In this document: one piece after another, positions 34,789 to 47,710 of the stretch
How positions within the stretch are numbered: position 1 is the stretch's first letter
How the letters are laid out: each line of letters opens with the position of its first letter
Source: Bryum argenteum
Taxonomy: Eukaryota > Streptophyta > Bryopsida > Bryales > Bryaceae
Assembly (NCBI GenBank): GCA_037043015.1
Contig: CM073325.1
Location: forward strand, 994,501-1,058,500
Reading direction: 5' to 3'
DNA: 64,000 nt
Program-made: the position numbers and the translations under genes
Notes under the pieces: model-generated
Told to the model about the DNA's origin: nothing
The model's database searches: none
Seen by the model: the letters and a program-made list of their open reading frames with translations, nothing else

Positions 34789-36638
34789 TAAGCTTTTGTA
34801 TCTTTAGTGAACATGTGTAGGTGTCCCTTGGGCTCTCCATTTGATTAGATGAGATGGCAAACCCATGAACATCTTAGGTCGTAGAGGCACATGTTGAAAC
34901 GTTCATGGCATTCAAGTGTTCACTTTTAATCCATCAGCTCCAGAGTTGCAGAATTGTTTTTTCACTTCGGAATTTGTTTTTCACCCGATTGGTAGACATC
35001 CTGCATTGATGGCACGTCCATTGAATGCGCCCCAAGGCATTTTACACGAGGTCGTGTTCTTCACTTCTTTTTACACAATGGTATACTCAACACCTTGCCT
35101 TTATTCGAGGGTATAAAACGTGCTCCCTTATGCCCCGTTTGCACTTGGCGTTATCTCCGAGTTGAAAGGTTGAAAGAAGAGTGTTATGTAGTGGCCGTTC
35201 ATAATTCGGGGGGTCCGTATCCACCGAGCCTACATGGTTGCCCACATGGCACTCCATTAAGACCGGTGGTAAGCAACATTGTGGCCGAAAATTCAGCTCT
35301 AATTACAAAATAAGTGGCACTTTATTAAATAAATGGGATCTTCGAAATTGGGACATTAGGTGCCTTTGACGACGTTCTTATCGAAGTGGCAAATTACAAA
35401 CGAGCGGTGTTTGGACTTTGCGCTCTTTACTCGGCAGTTAGACACCGGGCCCCCCTTGAAAGAGACCTTTAACAACAACACTAGAACTGCGTATAAGAAT
35501 CGTTGGAGGCGCAAAAGGGCATACTTCAATTGCGGATGTTGTACCCAGGTACATCTTCGCTTCATGTTCTCTAAAACTTTGACGTTCCACTTCTTTTCCC
35601 TACGTATCTATTTTTGAGATTCTTTAGTTCATTCATTGTTTCTTGAACTCCTTTACGAGAAGCAGACCGTGAGTAGTGTGATTGAGTCGAAGTTAGTGAG
35701 AAGCTGTAGAAATTGAAATCTATAGTACAATGCTGCAGAATTTGATGCAAGGGACTGCCTGAATGGTGCATACCTTGTATGTGATTGCTGGATTTGTTGG
35801 TACTGAGTGCTCACCATCTAAAGATATGTATTGACCGATACGCAGAGGTGGATGTTTCCGATTCTGCAAAATATTGTTGACTTCAGCTAAATGCAATGGC
35901 ATCTTAGGGATCAAGTTTTTACCCATACATGCTGTTGGACTCATGTTTATAGATCAACTCAAACTTTCGTTAAAGTCCATTCGATTCAGCAGCTTGTTAC
36001 CAGTGAGTTCATTTGGACCGCCAAAAAGAAGTGGACATTCTTAGGTGATATCACTAACTTGAACATTGCTACATAGATTTGTCATACTTCAACATGGAAA
36101 ATCGCAGACTCTTCGTCTTACACTACTCCTACGCGTCCCGTCGCAATGCCACTTGATGGTATGTTTTATATCACATCAAGTATGGATGTTCATGTGAGTT
36201 TCACTTATTTAAACTATTCATAAAAGTCTTCATATTTATGCTACTCTTGACAAATGATACATAGACATTTCTATACTGTTCGTATTCGGTAGAAACAGCA
36301 GACCTGCAAAACACACATACTCCGATGCTTGTACGAGTACTTGCATGACAAACAAAAAAAACCCAAACACAGTGCTAACAAACTACATGTGTTCTTTTTA
36401 GGTACGCTGTTGCACGCAAACTTTGGTCCAAATAGACCAATCTCGGACCTGGCGGCCTGCTCATGTCGGGGTTGGCACGACCTGCGGTTGTTACATCTCC
36501 TATCTCGGGAAAAGCAGGACCTGCGCCAGTGGCATCTCCTATCGCAGATTATAGCCAATCAAAGAAATTTTGGAAAGATAGAGAGGGCCTAATTGGCTGG
36601 CGCAGGAAATATTTTTGCTCATTGCGGTCAAGTGAGAT
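34789..36638. other. Intergenic DNA, no recognised gene
   Basis: Open frames at about 34916-35617 have protein-like stretches on the plus strand, but no family is recognisable and frames break often. This may be old transposon DNA. The stretch from about 36420 to 36638 may belong to the Harbinger element. Confidence 0.35.
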
Positions 36639-37630
36639 ATGTTTCTAGAAGAACTAGATAAGATTGACGGACGCAACCTCATGATACCAGACTCTACCAA
36701 GTGGCATCAAGTTTCACAAAAGATAATGCAAGGGAGATTTTCACCGTGTTTGCGTGACGGACATGCATGCAAGACCAAGTGTAATCAGATGATTCCGTAC
36801 TACATAAAAATTGTTGACTATTTGAGCCGCACTAGAAGAAACGCAGCTGATTACTGGGACCTCAATGCAACGGAACGGAAATCAGAAAGCCTACAAAGAC
36901 TATTCTATCAAGACGTATTTGATGCCATTCACGAGTGGTATGGAATCGTCGTCAGATTCAACCACTACACATTCAAGACACGCTCGCGCCAAACAACGGT
37001 AACTACAGGCAAGTACAACAGGACATATTAGAAGAAGAGAAGTTTCAGAGTGAACGAGATAGGGAGGACCCGTTTGACATTGCGCATCCTGAGGCAGTTG
37101 AGACAATGGAAGAAACGTCAACACCACCTCCCCGGAGCGCCTCTACACAGCCTTGGCCTACGGCAGAGCCACATGCCTCCCCTAGTACATTATTCCGCCC
37201 TTTCAGCGACTTGTCTCCCGGGATTCATCCACATGTAATCAGTTCGTTCGACACTGCTCAATTCGCAATGAACAAGCGATCTAGAAATACAGCTGTGAAG
37301 AGAAAAAATGTATCTGGCCATACAACGATTGCAGAAGCAACGGAGGCCAGTGGTACGATTATGGCAGCGCAAATGCAAGTGATTGCAGATGCTAATCGTG
37401 AACTTGAGCGTTCAAAAATTGACGTGCAACTCAAGCTCTTCAGTGAGCAAATGGCCTATCAAAGAGAAAAGGATAGACGTATGTACGAAAATGCGGCTAT
37501 CCCTAATGAGAACGCAAGATTGGCCATCATGAAGCAAGATGAGATGGTTAGTTGTCTTTCACAACTCTCAATTGTTTTAAGTAGTGGCTTGAGCATGTCA
37601 ACCGATCAGCACATTTTAGAATGCCAATAA
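36639..37630 (+). pseudogene. PIF/Harbinger ORF1 (Myb/trihelix-like DNA-binding protein), frameshifted
   Basis: First gene of a PIF/Harbinger transposon, whose Myb-like product normally helps the transposase bind DNA and enter the nucleus. Residues 1-60 resemble the trihelix fold (WHQVSQKIMQGRFSP, CKTKCNQMIPYYIKIVDYLS), but a position usually Trp is Cys. DYWDLNATERKSESL and LFYQDVFDAIHEWYG follow. A one-base frameshift near 36945 moves the reading into the next frame, where NRRQIQPLHIQDTLAPN begins the second half, with a Pro/Ser-rich linker and a long helical C-terminus (ANRELERSKIDVQLKLFSEQ). It is convergent with the transposase remnant at 38667-39997. Confidence 0.6.
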
Positions 37631-38666
37631 GTGGCCATCAGAACCCGGCTATAGGTTCGCATTTTCTCTACACTCCGAGTCAGCGGAACACTGCAGCCAA
37701 TCAACATGCCACTAGGCATAAGGACTTTGGAGACAAACAGAAAGTTACAGCTGAATCTAGCTACGCTGCAAAAATTGACCAGCATGTGAGTGCCATACAT
37801 CTGAACCCGAGTACAACTACTCTACATGCACAGCTGGATCACGAACCGGCAATGCTGGCTACTAAGGGCCACTTTATACTTGGGGCCGGATTGAGGGCCG
37901 GCCCGAATTCTTCAAATTTCGACCAATAGGATGGCTCGAAATCGGGCCCAAGGGCTTTACAGTAGGGCCCGACCGGAACTTCAGTTTATCCTATGTGGCA
38001 TCCTATGTGGCACTGTTTTGGCTCCAAAATGTTTGGGCCCAAGTGATGCGATTGGGACAAGGTTTACCCTGGCCCAAACCTCCCAACTTCGGCCCGAACT
38101 CTAGCCGTTGAATCCATCCCGCTCTCCGGCCGGCTCCAGCTTGTGTATAAAGTGACTACACGACAAGATTCAGAAACAGAAACTGCAACTACAGAATCCC
38201 CACGAACTTCATCTCCTAGGAATATTGGGATGCTACCACCTGCAATTTTGAAGACTACTGCATACAGCCAAAACGAACCTTCCGGGAGCAAGACAACACC
38301 TCCATGATCCGTGCCATATAAAAATGGAGAGTAATACACCATGCTATCAAAGTAGAAGTCGTTGATGCACCTGCAGTACAATAGACATGCAAAACAATTA
38401 GATGTGCTTGAAGAATAGTGCATTGGGCAAAGGATTCATAAGTAGAATGCAAAAGTACTCATAGGTATGTCAAATTACTTGCAATGTTGAAGTACTTTGT
38501 TTCGCAATTACATCTGTGCTTGCAATTTTAAGGCACTATTTTTGCACGCACAGACTGTACAAAGAAGTTGTTGTGAGGAGAACGTGCAATTTATTAGCTT
38601 TATAAATTAACATTGTTAAAGAAGAGGATGAAACAATTACCTTTGTCATCATGGGTGGGGGCGGCG
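37631..38666. other. Central part of the Harbinger element
   Basis: Lies between the two convergent broken transposon genes. It includes a GC-rich part at 37870-38130 with repeated GGGCCC/GGCCCG. I see no separate gene. Confidence 0.4.
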
Positions 38667-39997
38667 TTATATACTCAACCACAAGCCGAGATTGGCACGT
38701 TTTGCACTACCTGCAGCACCTCTCTCATCCATGATGGCTTCGTCCGGGTCTTCTGCACCGCCATCCTTGTATACAAAAGCACCATCCAATCCCTTCGTCC
38801 ACAAAACTTCAAGAAGCTCTTCAACCTCCTCATCTGACAGCGCTAATAGAATGTTGTGAAGTATAGTGCAATACAAGATAACATCGGGTAGGAAAGACAC
38901 GTGCAAATCCATCTTCAAGAGAAGCTTACGAAATGATTGCTTAAGAATGCCAGAGGCGTTCTCTACAACCACACACCCTCTCCTCAACGGCCGATTGAAC
39001 AAACTCTCCGACAAAGACATTTGTCCTTGTGGCTTGTGAGGCACCATGAGCGAAGGTAGTAATGGATATTCCACAAATCTCCTATGATATGATGAGAAAA
39101 ACCATGGACTGTACGATTTGCACTGATTAGCATGTTCTCCATAGCTAAATTGTAGAGTGACGATCTACGTAGCATACGGACATTGTTTGTAGATCTAGGC
39201 ATTCCCAAGTATAAATCGATGAATCGTTTCTCAAAATCTACAACAACTTGGTAGTTCAGTGTGTAGCCCCCACTTTTAAAATAATAGTAATTTGCAGAAC
39301 CTAAACGAGGCTTGGATATAAGAACATGCATACTATCAATTGCTCCGACCACACCCGGTAATCCACAAAGTTGGGAGAACTTCGCCTCGGTCTCACGTAG
39401 CTTGTCTCCTGTTGGCTAAGAAATTTAGTGTCTCAAAGTATTGTTGATAGCGTTGAGTACCTCTCGTAGTACCATAGAAACGAGACTTCTACAGATAGCA
39501 AAAATCTCGCTACAAAGTGTCATACTAGCACCGTGTGCCAATTTGAACAAGGTACAGGCCACTCATATAAGCAGTGGTATGGCAAGCCTATATCTTGTGT
39601 TTTGTTTCTCTATACGCGGCCTCAACACTTCTGCCAATACCATTACAGCTTGTTTGGTCGTGCGGAACATTTGCACCCACCTAGAGTTATCATATTGTCC
39701 TAGGAGGAATCTGTTGAACCAAGTAGTTGACATCGGCTTCACCCGGAACCCTACTTCTTCGTGTAAGAAATTGAAAGAAAGAAATGACCTAAAATGGTTA
39801 AGAGTTGTGCTCATTTGGATTTGAGCTTCTTCAAAGTAGCTTTGCACGTTTTCAGCTATGCCTAACATGGGGTCGTCGTCATTGTGATCAGCTTCCAATG
39901 TCATAGGCACAGCAGACACTTCATTGCTATTATAGAGCAATAGCATGAGCCACACGCTAAACGTGATTGCAGTTGTGCAGTCCACAATGGTATCCAT
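38667..39997 (-). pseudogene. PIF/Harbinger (HARBI1/ALP1-like) DDE transposase, dead
   Basis: Nuclease-type DDE_Tnp_4 transposase remnant. The N-terminal part (39997-39563) has PMSTTWFNRFLLGQYDNSRW and FRTTKQAVMVLAEVLRPRIE. The same frame continues past TGA (39563-39565), then TAA and TAG near 39420, into PTGDKLRETEAKFSQLCGLP and GVVGAIDSMHVLI, which holds the first catalytic Asp. The second Asp position reads STNNVRML (Asn for Asp). A frameshift near 39065 moves the rest into another frame, with ENASGILKQSFRKLL (catalytic Glu) and YCTILHNILL. Three stops, a frameshift and a lost Asp make it inactive. I could not find terminal repeats. Confidence 0.75.
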
Positions 39998-41482
39998 TTA
40001 TGAAATTTCTAAATAAGCATAAACAACCTTGAATAATTACCACTTATATATGAAGAACCAACCACTACAACGTTATAACCAACATGCAGTACAACAATCA
40101 CAGTGGAAGTGATTGCAGTACTCCATCCCCGTTGCTCCACATGTTTTTGAAACATTACGATCTACTATTAGTAATGCAAGACTCCAAGGGTTCAACACAA
40201 AATAGAGGAGGTGGTGAAAGAGAGGTTCACCCACATTCTTGGTGTGTGATCGGTCGCTCGTTTCTGTTTTCATTAGTGAATTTGATCATACTACTTTTAT
40301 GATCAAATTATTTTATTTTCTTAGCCGGTTAAGTTGATGCTTGGTAGGGACGAGGATTAGGAAAAGGCAAAGTCGAGAAGGTGCATGACAAAGAGAAGCA
40401 GGCAGAATTTGAGGTGAAATCGTTTCAGGCGATTGCCAACAGTTGCAAGCAGAGGACATATGGATATGTGATAATGATGAAAGGTACTTCTTGGGGTTGT
40501 GAGAGAGAGAGAGGTCCAATAGCTCCAGTTGTTGTTAGCTTTCGGAATGAGAATCAAGGAAGGTTGCCACAAAATTGATATGGTACTACAATCGGTACAG
40601 GTACTACAATCGACACAATTGACATCGGGTACAATATATAACCCATTGTACACCGGTTCTAAAAACAATATGCACGTCCGTAGCCGATTCGTTCTCAAAT
40701 CGTCCAATTACACGATCAACACACTGTGATTGCCAAAACCCTAATTATGATATACATGTCCCTCACTCTTTCTTGATATATCGAAAAAACTCGTAGCGTA
40801 ATTACGGAACTCTTTCTTCGACAAACAAACCATAGAAATGTCGACAGCAGCGTGCACTTCGAGTATAAGAAGAGAAAACACAAACATAAATTATTATGCA
40901 ATTCCAGAAAAAGCACAGCCACCCGTGCGATTTTAACGAAGCGAGCACTGCCCCACCGCCCACGTTATGAACAACATCGTACAAAGTGATAAACAAAACA
41001 TCTCGCAAAACCATGTGCGTCACCAAATTGAATCAAATTGAATCAACAAGCAACCGCAAGAATGCAAAGAAACAACTCAATCACTCCTCACAGCCTCACG
41101 CACATCACCTGAACACAAAAGTAGCCCACTGCACACATGTGTGTCACCGTGATAGAAAAGTATATAAGACCGGGCCACATTAGCATCGTACATACATAAA
41201 ACTCCGTATGTCTGAACACTTCATCCGTATCATCCACTATACATTACGGAATTCACTTTCATCAACCAACCCCGTGTGAAAACAGGCGATGGTTTTTTAT
41301 TTCGCAGTACTACTAGAAAGTAAGGACCCTTACGTAAGGCCAGGTGTGAAGGGCCCTTTGCGACCATATTTGTAATAGTGTTAGGGCACCATTTCAGAGA
41401 CAACTATAATTCCACCTTTAAAAGTTCATAGCAAGTTGTAGTTGTAGAAGAGTCCACGATAATTGAGTTGAGTGTTATTCCG
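39998..41482. other. Intergenic DNA
   Basis: No recognised gene. Part of 40000-40700 may belong to the Harbinger element. Around 40590-40615 the phrase TACTACAATCG(G/A)TACA is repeated. Confidence 0.35.
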
Positions 41483-42275
41483 CTAAATAGTAGATTAGTG
41501 TTGGAAACAGTAATAGCCGACGCAAATGCTAAATGTCGATTGTCTCGTCAATGTTAGAACACTAAAGGCCAACTCTAACACTATTTATACTAATTAGCAA
41601 CTTTGAACATCTACATAAGCACATTTAGTGTTAGATGATATTTAGCAAGAAAGATTTGACAAGAACTAGTCTAAATTGATTCGAGTTCCTGTCTAAGTTG
41701 CCTAAACTTGAGGTGCGCATGTACAATCTTACAGAGCATGAATTAAACCCTAAACCCTAAACATTGCAGTGCAGCAGAAGAAATTTGAGACAGTCCAGGG
41801 TCTGAAAATATGTGAAAAATATATATCATGGTTTTGAAACTGGTCAGCAGGCTGTAATCCATTCGGGAAGTGCAAAGAAAGCCGAGATAAACCAGTTTTT
41901 TCTGAATATTTGAGCCAAAAATGCTTAAACAGATGCTTACACTGCACTTGCAATCAACCACTGCAGGAGGGAAAATTTTAGGGTTCGAGATTTGAAGTTT
42001 GCGACGACGACGAGAGCAGTGAATTGGCTTTGAATCTCTCGATAGAGGCTTCTTCTTCGGCATTGTCCTTCTCTTCTCCGAATGGTACAGAAGTACTTTG
42101 AAGTTAGGGATTTCACTTTCACGAAGTTGATTGTCAAAGACACGCACCACGACAGAGCAAGCAAGCGAACCCTATTTAACACTATTTGTAACTCGAGTTG
42201 ACATTTGGTGTTCTGGGTAATTTTTGAATCCGACACTAATATCCATCTAACACTAATCTACCTATTCAGTGTACA
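41483..42275. mobile_element. Candidate TIR element enclosing a short open frame
   Basis: The left end reads TAAATAGTAGATTAGTGTTGG and the right end, reverse-complemented, TGAATAGGTAGATTAGTGTTAG, an inverted match of about 20 bp with small differences. Inside are two telo-box repeats and a minus-strand open frame starting near 42150 that includes MPKKKPLSRDSKPIHC. Boundaries and target duplication are uncertain. Confidence 0.4.
41743..41762. promoter_or_regulatory. Double telo-box (AAACCCTAAACCCTAA)
   Basis: Two consecutive AAACCCTAA units. In plants such telo-boxes occur in promoters of translation and ribosome genes, and the same unit is the telomere repeat. No gene of that type is identified beside it, so function is unknown. 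Confidence 0.5.
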
Positions 42276-43148
42276 GATTAGGAAATCTGAACTTGAGCCA
42301 TTATTGCACACTCTCCCTCACATGTACACAAAGATATGGAATGTTACATAAGAAACTACAGAGGTTCTCTTTCTTTTTTATCGTGTCTCACTTTATGAAG
42401 ATATGCATATAACAGTTCCATTTCTGTCATATCTTTTCCAATAATTTCTAACAATATTTTAACAAGAAAATGTTCATTACAGTTTCTAGTTCATTCCAAT
42501 CAGTCATGATCAAATGAACAATTGAGAATTGAAGATACAATCTAAGTATTTGCTTTGGATTTAATCTCGTTGTAGGTACTACAGACATGCACGACACATG
42601 CCAGTTCTCTTCAGTGCATCAATTCAGTGCTAATTCATGATCCTGCGTGCACTCATCATGCAGATTGTGAATTCATCTTGTACATTTGAATTCACTGACT
42701 CTTCCAATAACATCAGAAGTAAAATATCCGGTGTGGCGATGGCTCTTAGCACATGCCACAATCACAAAAATCAACATCATGAGATGTTCAATATCCAATT
42801 CCAAACCATTTTTCCTGTATGTAAAGCTACGTACCATACGCCTAATATTCGTACAATATCTCACATACCAAGGCAATACGTGAGACGTCACTATCTTCGG
42901 ACACCAATGGGATACAGACTACACTAAACAGATGATGATAAAATTTTTACAGGAAAGCACCATCGGGAATGTTTGACCCTGCAGCCTACAACTGAAGTCC
43001 TAGGATAAACCCAAAGTCGAATGTTGCCCGACTGGGAAAAAAGCCCCGCCGGAGCTTAATACCTCTAAGATCCCAGAAATGAATCTGTGAGTGTGTACAT
43101 TTACAAAAAATGATGGCTACCTGTGCGCTTTTCTGTTCTAAAAAAAGG
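42276..43148. other. 3' flank of the ACT-domain kinase gene
   Basis: No other gene recognised. The right part is probably the 3' untranslated region of the minus-strand kinase. Confidence 0.45.
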
Positions 43149-46100
43149 TCAGGATCGGAAGGATGCATTTGTCGCCCGCCTCCTTGAGACTACTACTCTT
43201 CTCAAGGTCGGTGGTGTGATGACCATCATCTCAAGCAGGGCAAGTATCTGCACAAATTGCACAAAATCAGTTAAAAATCGAGCACGAATGCATTCAACTG
43301 TGAACTAGATGGTGGACATGATGAAGCTGAATAGGCAAAGTGCACGATTATGCTACAAGATATGAAGGGAACAAGTTTCAATACCTCACTAAACTCTGGC
43401 CTGTCACTCGGATCTTCATGCCAGCATTTTCGCATGAGGGCAGCCATGACTTCAGGTACAAACGGCGGAATTTCCGGACGGAGGCCCCTGAAATCAAACA
43501 CGGCGATGGCTGTCAGGAACAGGTTGTTCACGTTCATCAGAATGATTGAACTTCATCAATCTGATGATCAGATGGATGCAACCTAGAATGAAAAATGAAA
43601 TTAAAAGATAAGGACGTACCGCTGTACAACACCAACCGCAGCTTGCAAAGGCGTTAGACCAGCATAGGGGACGTCACCAGTCAAAACCTCCCTGTTCACA
43701 ACGCATAGCGGATTAGCATCGACCCACTCGAACTAAACGATTGCGGTCACAGAGTAATGCGACAGATGAGTGTTGAGACGTACCACATTGTAATGCCGAA
43801 GGAGTAGATATCAGCTTTGTGGTCGTAATATCTATGCTGCAACACCTGTTCCCAACGAAGTACGACATCGTCAGCTGTGGTTCTGAACTCCCTATATCGA
43901 TGATAGTGTGGAAGAACATGCTCAAGATCATGCATGCCGAAGTTGGTTAGGAGTATACCTCAGGTGACATCCACCGGTAAGTGCCCGTCTCTGCCGTCAT
44001 CTCAGCAGTAGCAATGAATCTATCTTTCTCGGCAGAGTTGATGGACGGTTTGAGGCGAGCCACACCAAAATCACACACTTTTACAACCTGGAACAGCAAC
44101 AATTGTGTCGGATGAGTAAGCCGTGATCTAAATCCGTCGGTGCAGGTGCAACAAGCGAACAAGAATACGAGAGAATGGGAACTTACATCATGTTCATCGA
44201 TCAATAAATTTGCAGCTTTCATGTCCCTATGTACGATTCCTCTCCTGTTCAAAGACGAGCGGAAGGTTAGAAAGGGAAAACTGAATGAGATACCAAGATA
44301 GACTAAGGCTGTCAGCTGCTCCTTACTGATAAACTCGCCTACATGATCCGACTTACTATCGGCTGTCCCAATGCCTGATACATGTGGGTTCCATAACTGT
44401 GAATCTTTCTATATTTGGGTGAGCCAGAACACACAGTAATCAGTTACTGACGAGTCCAATTATGGCAGCGCCTAATAAATCAGGGCTTCACTCATTCCTT
44501 TGACCACCATTATCTGCTTTAACTACCTACGTTTCGAACAGGCTACGAACAAGTCCTTACTCTATTTTCTCCACAGAAGAAAGACCTAGATTTCCAGTAT
44601 GGTCTCTCATAGAAACAATCTTCATTATAATCATATGCAATGAACGAACTATTGCATTTAGGGGACTTCCCACTTACTTGTGTAGGAAATCCATTCCTCT
44701 GGCTGCATCACGTAAAACTTTGATTGCCGATGTAATGTCTAGGCCACCCCTCCGGTTATCAAGCAGGTCGCGAACACTGCGACCAAGCAAAAGAGCCCAA
44801 ACTAACTTAGTATGGTACAAATAAAACCTAGCTACAAGTACCGGCTAATATGTATACCTCAACAATCTAATTGGGCCAAATGACGACAGCGAGTATTCAT
44901 AGTAATAAAAAAGCCCTACAAGGTTGAGCTGATGACGCTAATACAGCATTTGATAGAAAGAGCACGGTTCCCATTAGCGTGCAAGATATGCAGAAGAAAT
45001 TTACCTGCCACCAGCCATCAGTTCAGTGACGATGCAGAGCTTCGGCCACTTTGAGCAAGCACCGATGAATTGTACCAAGTTCTTGTGTCTCACTAATCTC
45101 ATGATAAGAACCTCTTGCTTGAATATCTGTAGCCGCTCCGAGGCAGGAGAAGATCTCTGGGTATCTGAGTCGGAGCCACTAGTGCCGCAATCGTCTATCT
45201 CGATGATTTTGATTGCTACGTCTTGAGACAGGTATCTACCCTTGAATAACCTGCCTGTCGATCCCTTTCCAAGCTTTTCGCCAAATTCAAGCTGCGCAAG
45301 CAATGAAGAGAATATAAAATTAGGATCTCTCTGTGACTCAGCACCAGTGCATGCAGATTATTCAGTACATTAATAAAATGAGCATACCAAATCGTAGTCC
45401 ACGGCCCAGTCTTCGTACTGGATAGATTCAGCAGCCATCCGCAACCTCGAAGTCTCCGACAGATGACCTCTTGCTTCAGACTTTTCATCTAAAGCCATTA
45501 TAACTGCTTGCCTCAGTTCTTCAGCCTGAAAAACCACGCGATCTCAAGAACTCAGAACACAGTGGATGCTACCCTCGGTTACCAATCCAACACCAAGCGA
45601 CCTGACAATCAAGCGGTAGGTCACTACCTCAAAGGGTTCAAGATAGACTCACCTCATCTCCAGACCAGCCTTCCACTACAAAAACCTCTAACGCCATTCC
45701 ATCTGTCGTGCTGAAAACATGAGCTTCCTGTAAATGATCCAGCAAAAAGCCGTATAAGATCGCTGTCATTACCCTCAGCTACAAGGAATTTCGAAGAAGC
45801 TGAAGCGGACACTAATCGGACAAGGCCAATTGGAAACTATTAAACAAACAGCTCCGAAAGAACAGGAATTCCATATTGAAAAGAGACGAGGAAAATCACT
45901 ACTGTTCGACAAGCACAGTGGATCAAACAAAAAGCCTCCAATGTGTCATACTTGAAAACACAAGTAATCGAGGTACCTTAATATTTAATTGCAGATGCGA
46001 ATCGCTGAGAGCTGAAGTGAAGTACTTAAGAAGTCCTTGTCTATCTGTTGTGGCAATCGTAACCTCGTATCCGAAGGGTGGGGAAGGATCTTCTTCGCTA

Positions 46101-47710
46101 GCATATCCATCGTCGATATGCATCGAATTGTTGAAATTGCCGAATGCAGGGCGGGGAATCGGATAGTACATGTTACGGCAGCTAAGCGGTGATTCTCCAA
46201 CGGTAGAGAGGCGAGGTGTTGAGAATGATCTGCCTATTCCAATAGTGGGTTTCGGGCTACCAGCAAGTCCCAACCCTACCAAATTCGATCCAGACCCGAA
46301 GGCAGGCTTGGGGATCTGGAGACCATTCCTTCGGAATGGACCTTCATTTGATGAAGGTCCTGGTGAGCAGGCATCGGCAGTAGGAGTACTGGGCCCCTGC
46401 AGAAGCACTTTCCGAACGTGCACCTGTGGAATCGGAGCAACGGCGGCACCGTAACTGCTACAGCATGAGGAGTACTCCGCTTCGCGCGCCTCCATTAGCA
46501 ACTCCATGTGAAGGAGGACGTCCTCGTGTCTGTGAGGATCAATATTCAAGGTGTACCTGCAAGCATCCGCTAATCGGATCAGAATTTGAGTTGCTGTAGT
46601 TACAAATAGCCTAACCATAGACAACGACAGATATCGAAGTTCATAACCAAGAAGCCACTGTTCAAACTGACAAAGCTAAGCAGCGATGGCTATTGCTGCC
46701 TGTCATAGAATAGCACTGAATCCGTCGATCTAAAGAAGACTGACGGCAAACCCAGGACTGCCTAGCGCTCTCCCCTTCATACTAAAAACCCTATTCGGCA
46801 GAACGCTTCAGGTACGACACAGCATTAACGTAAGGGAATCCAATGTGCACCACAGGATTCTTACAAACTGTTGAGCTAGCTGTTGCGAAGCAGGTAATTG
46901 CGAACCCTCAGAGGTAATCTACGCATCGCAATCTGACTATCTCAAACTCCACGAGGAGTATGCCTCGGTAAGTTCTCACTTGAGTTTCAATAGTAACGTT
47001 TTCAGTGAAGTTGCTTGGACCAATCCCGTGACGGCGTCATCATTGATATAGACTTAGTCTGGCCATGAACGAACCGACCAGTCTCATCGATTGCTCAGAA
47101 CCTTAATTTGGATCAGTGAAAAGGCATCACCGATGACTACATAGGAGAAGAGCTACGGCAGAACTATATGGTTGCGATTCGGAGGCTCTTGACTACTGAT
47201 ATACAGCATCGAAGTTGCGTGACTTTGAGGAAGCACACAGGAATGGCGAGAAAGTAGAGGAATGATCAAGGGCTCGCGGTTAGCGTAACAGATGAATACG
47301 AAGAGAATAAGAAAACGCTTGACACGATAAAGGGACTGGGTAGGAATAGGGTACCGAGAAGGAAGACGACTGAAGTGCTCACGAAACTCATTGCAAACGT
47401 CCTCGTCGTAACCGGAAGCTCGCACACTGTCCAACACTTGCATGACCACGTTGTTGAGCGCTTTGACAGACGACGACGAGGATGAGTTGCTGCGAGTCCG
47501 TTCTCCAGATTCGCCACGGCTCCAGTCATGGTGATTGCCGCTGACTTCCATTCGCTCCGACGAGGAGCTAATGCAGTCCGCTTCCTCGGGTTGCAATGCC
47601 TCTAGGAAACGCACTTGCGGATCAAATTTCGACGCGCCATACTCCAACGACAGTGCGTTCCTGTTGTCAATGTAATCTATGGATCCAACCCCATTCTCGT
47701 TGTAGTACAT
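43149..47710 (-). CDS. ACT-domain Raf-like protein kinase (STY8/17/46 type)
   Basis: Cytosolic Ser/Thr/Tyr kinase of the plant STY group (Raf-like MAPKKK), which in Arabidopsis phosphorylates chloroplast transit peptides; the ACT domain is its presumed regulatory part. Twelve exons join in frame to 685 aa: 47710-47355, 46556-45977, 45727-45653, 45525-45388, 45291-45005, 44776-44678, 44244-44187, 44087-43959, 43845-43784, 43691-43620, 43487-43385 and 43247-43149. Residues 60-120 have a Ser-rich run and [12 protein letters not shown], the usual N-terminal motif. The ACT domain (about 281-350) starts [18 protein letters not shown]. The kinase begins near 384: [12 protein letters not shown], Lys411, HRD 517-519, DFG 537-539, [10 protein letters not shown], then [19 protein letters not shown] and [12 protein letters not shown]. 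All catalytic residues are present. It is somewhat longer than the roughly 550-570 aa usual in Arabidopsis, through a Gly/Pro/Ser-rich insert at about 150-270. Confidence 0.92.

Noticed and set aside
41308-41330. ACTACTAGAAAGT as the end of a CACTA transposon
   Set aside because: It lacks the leading CACTA, and no matching opposite end or 3-bp duplication was seen.
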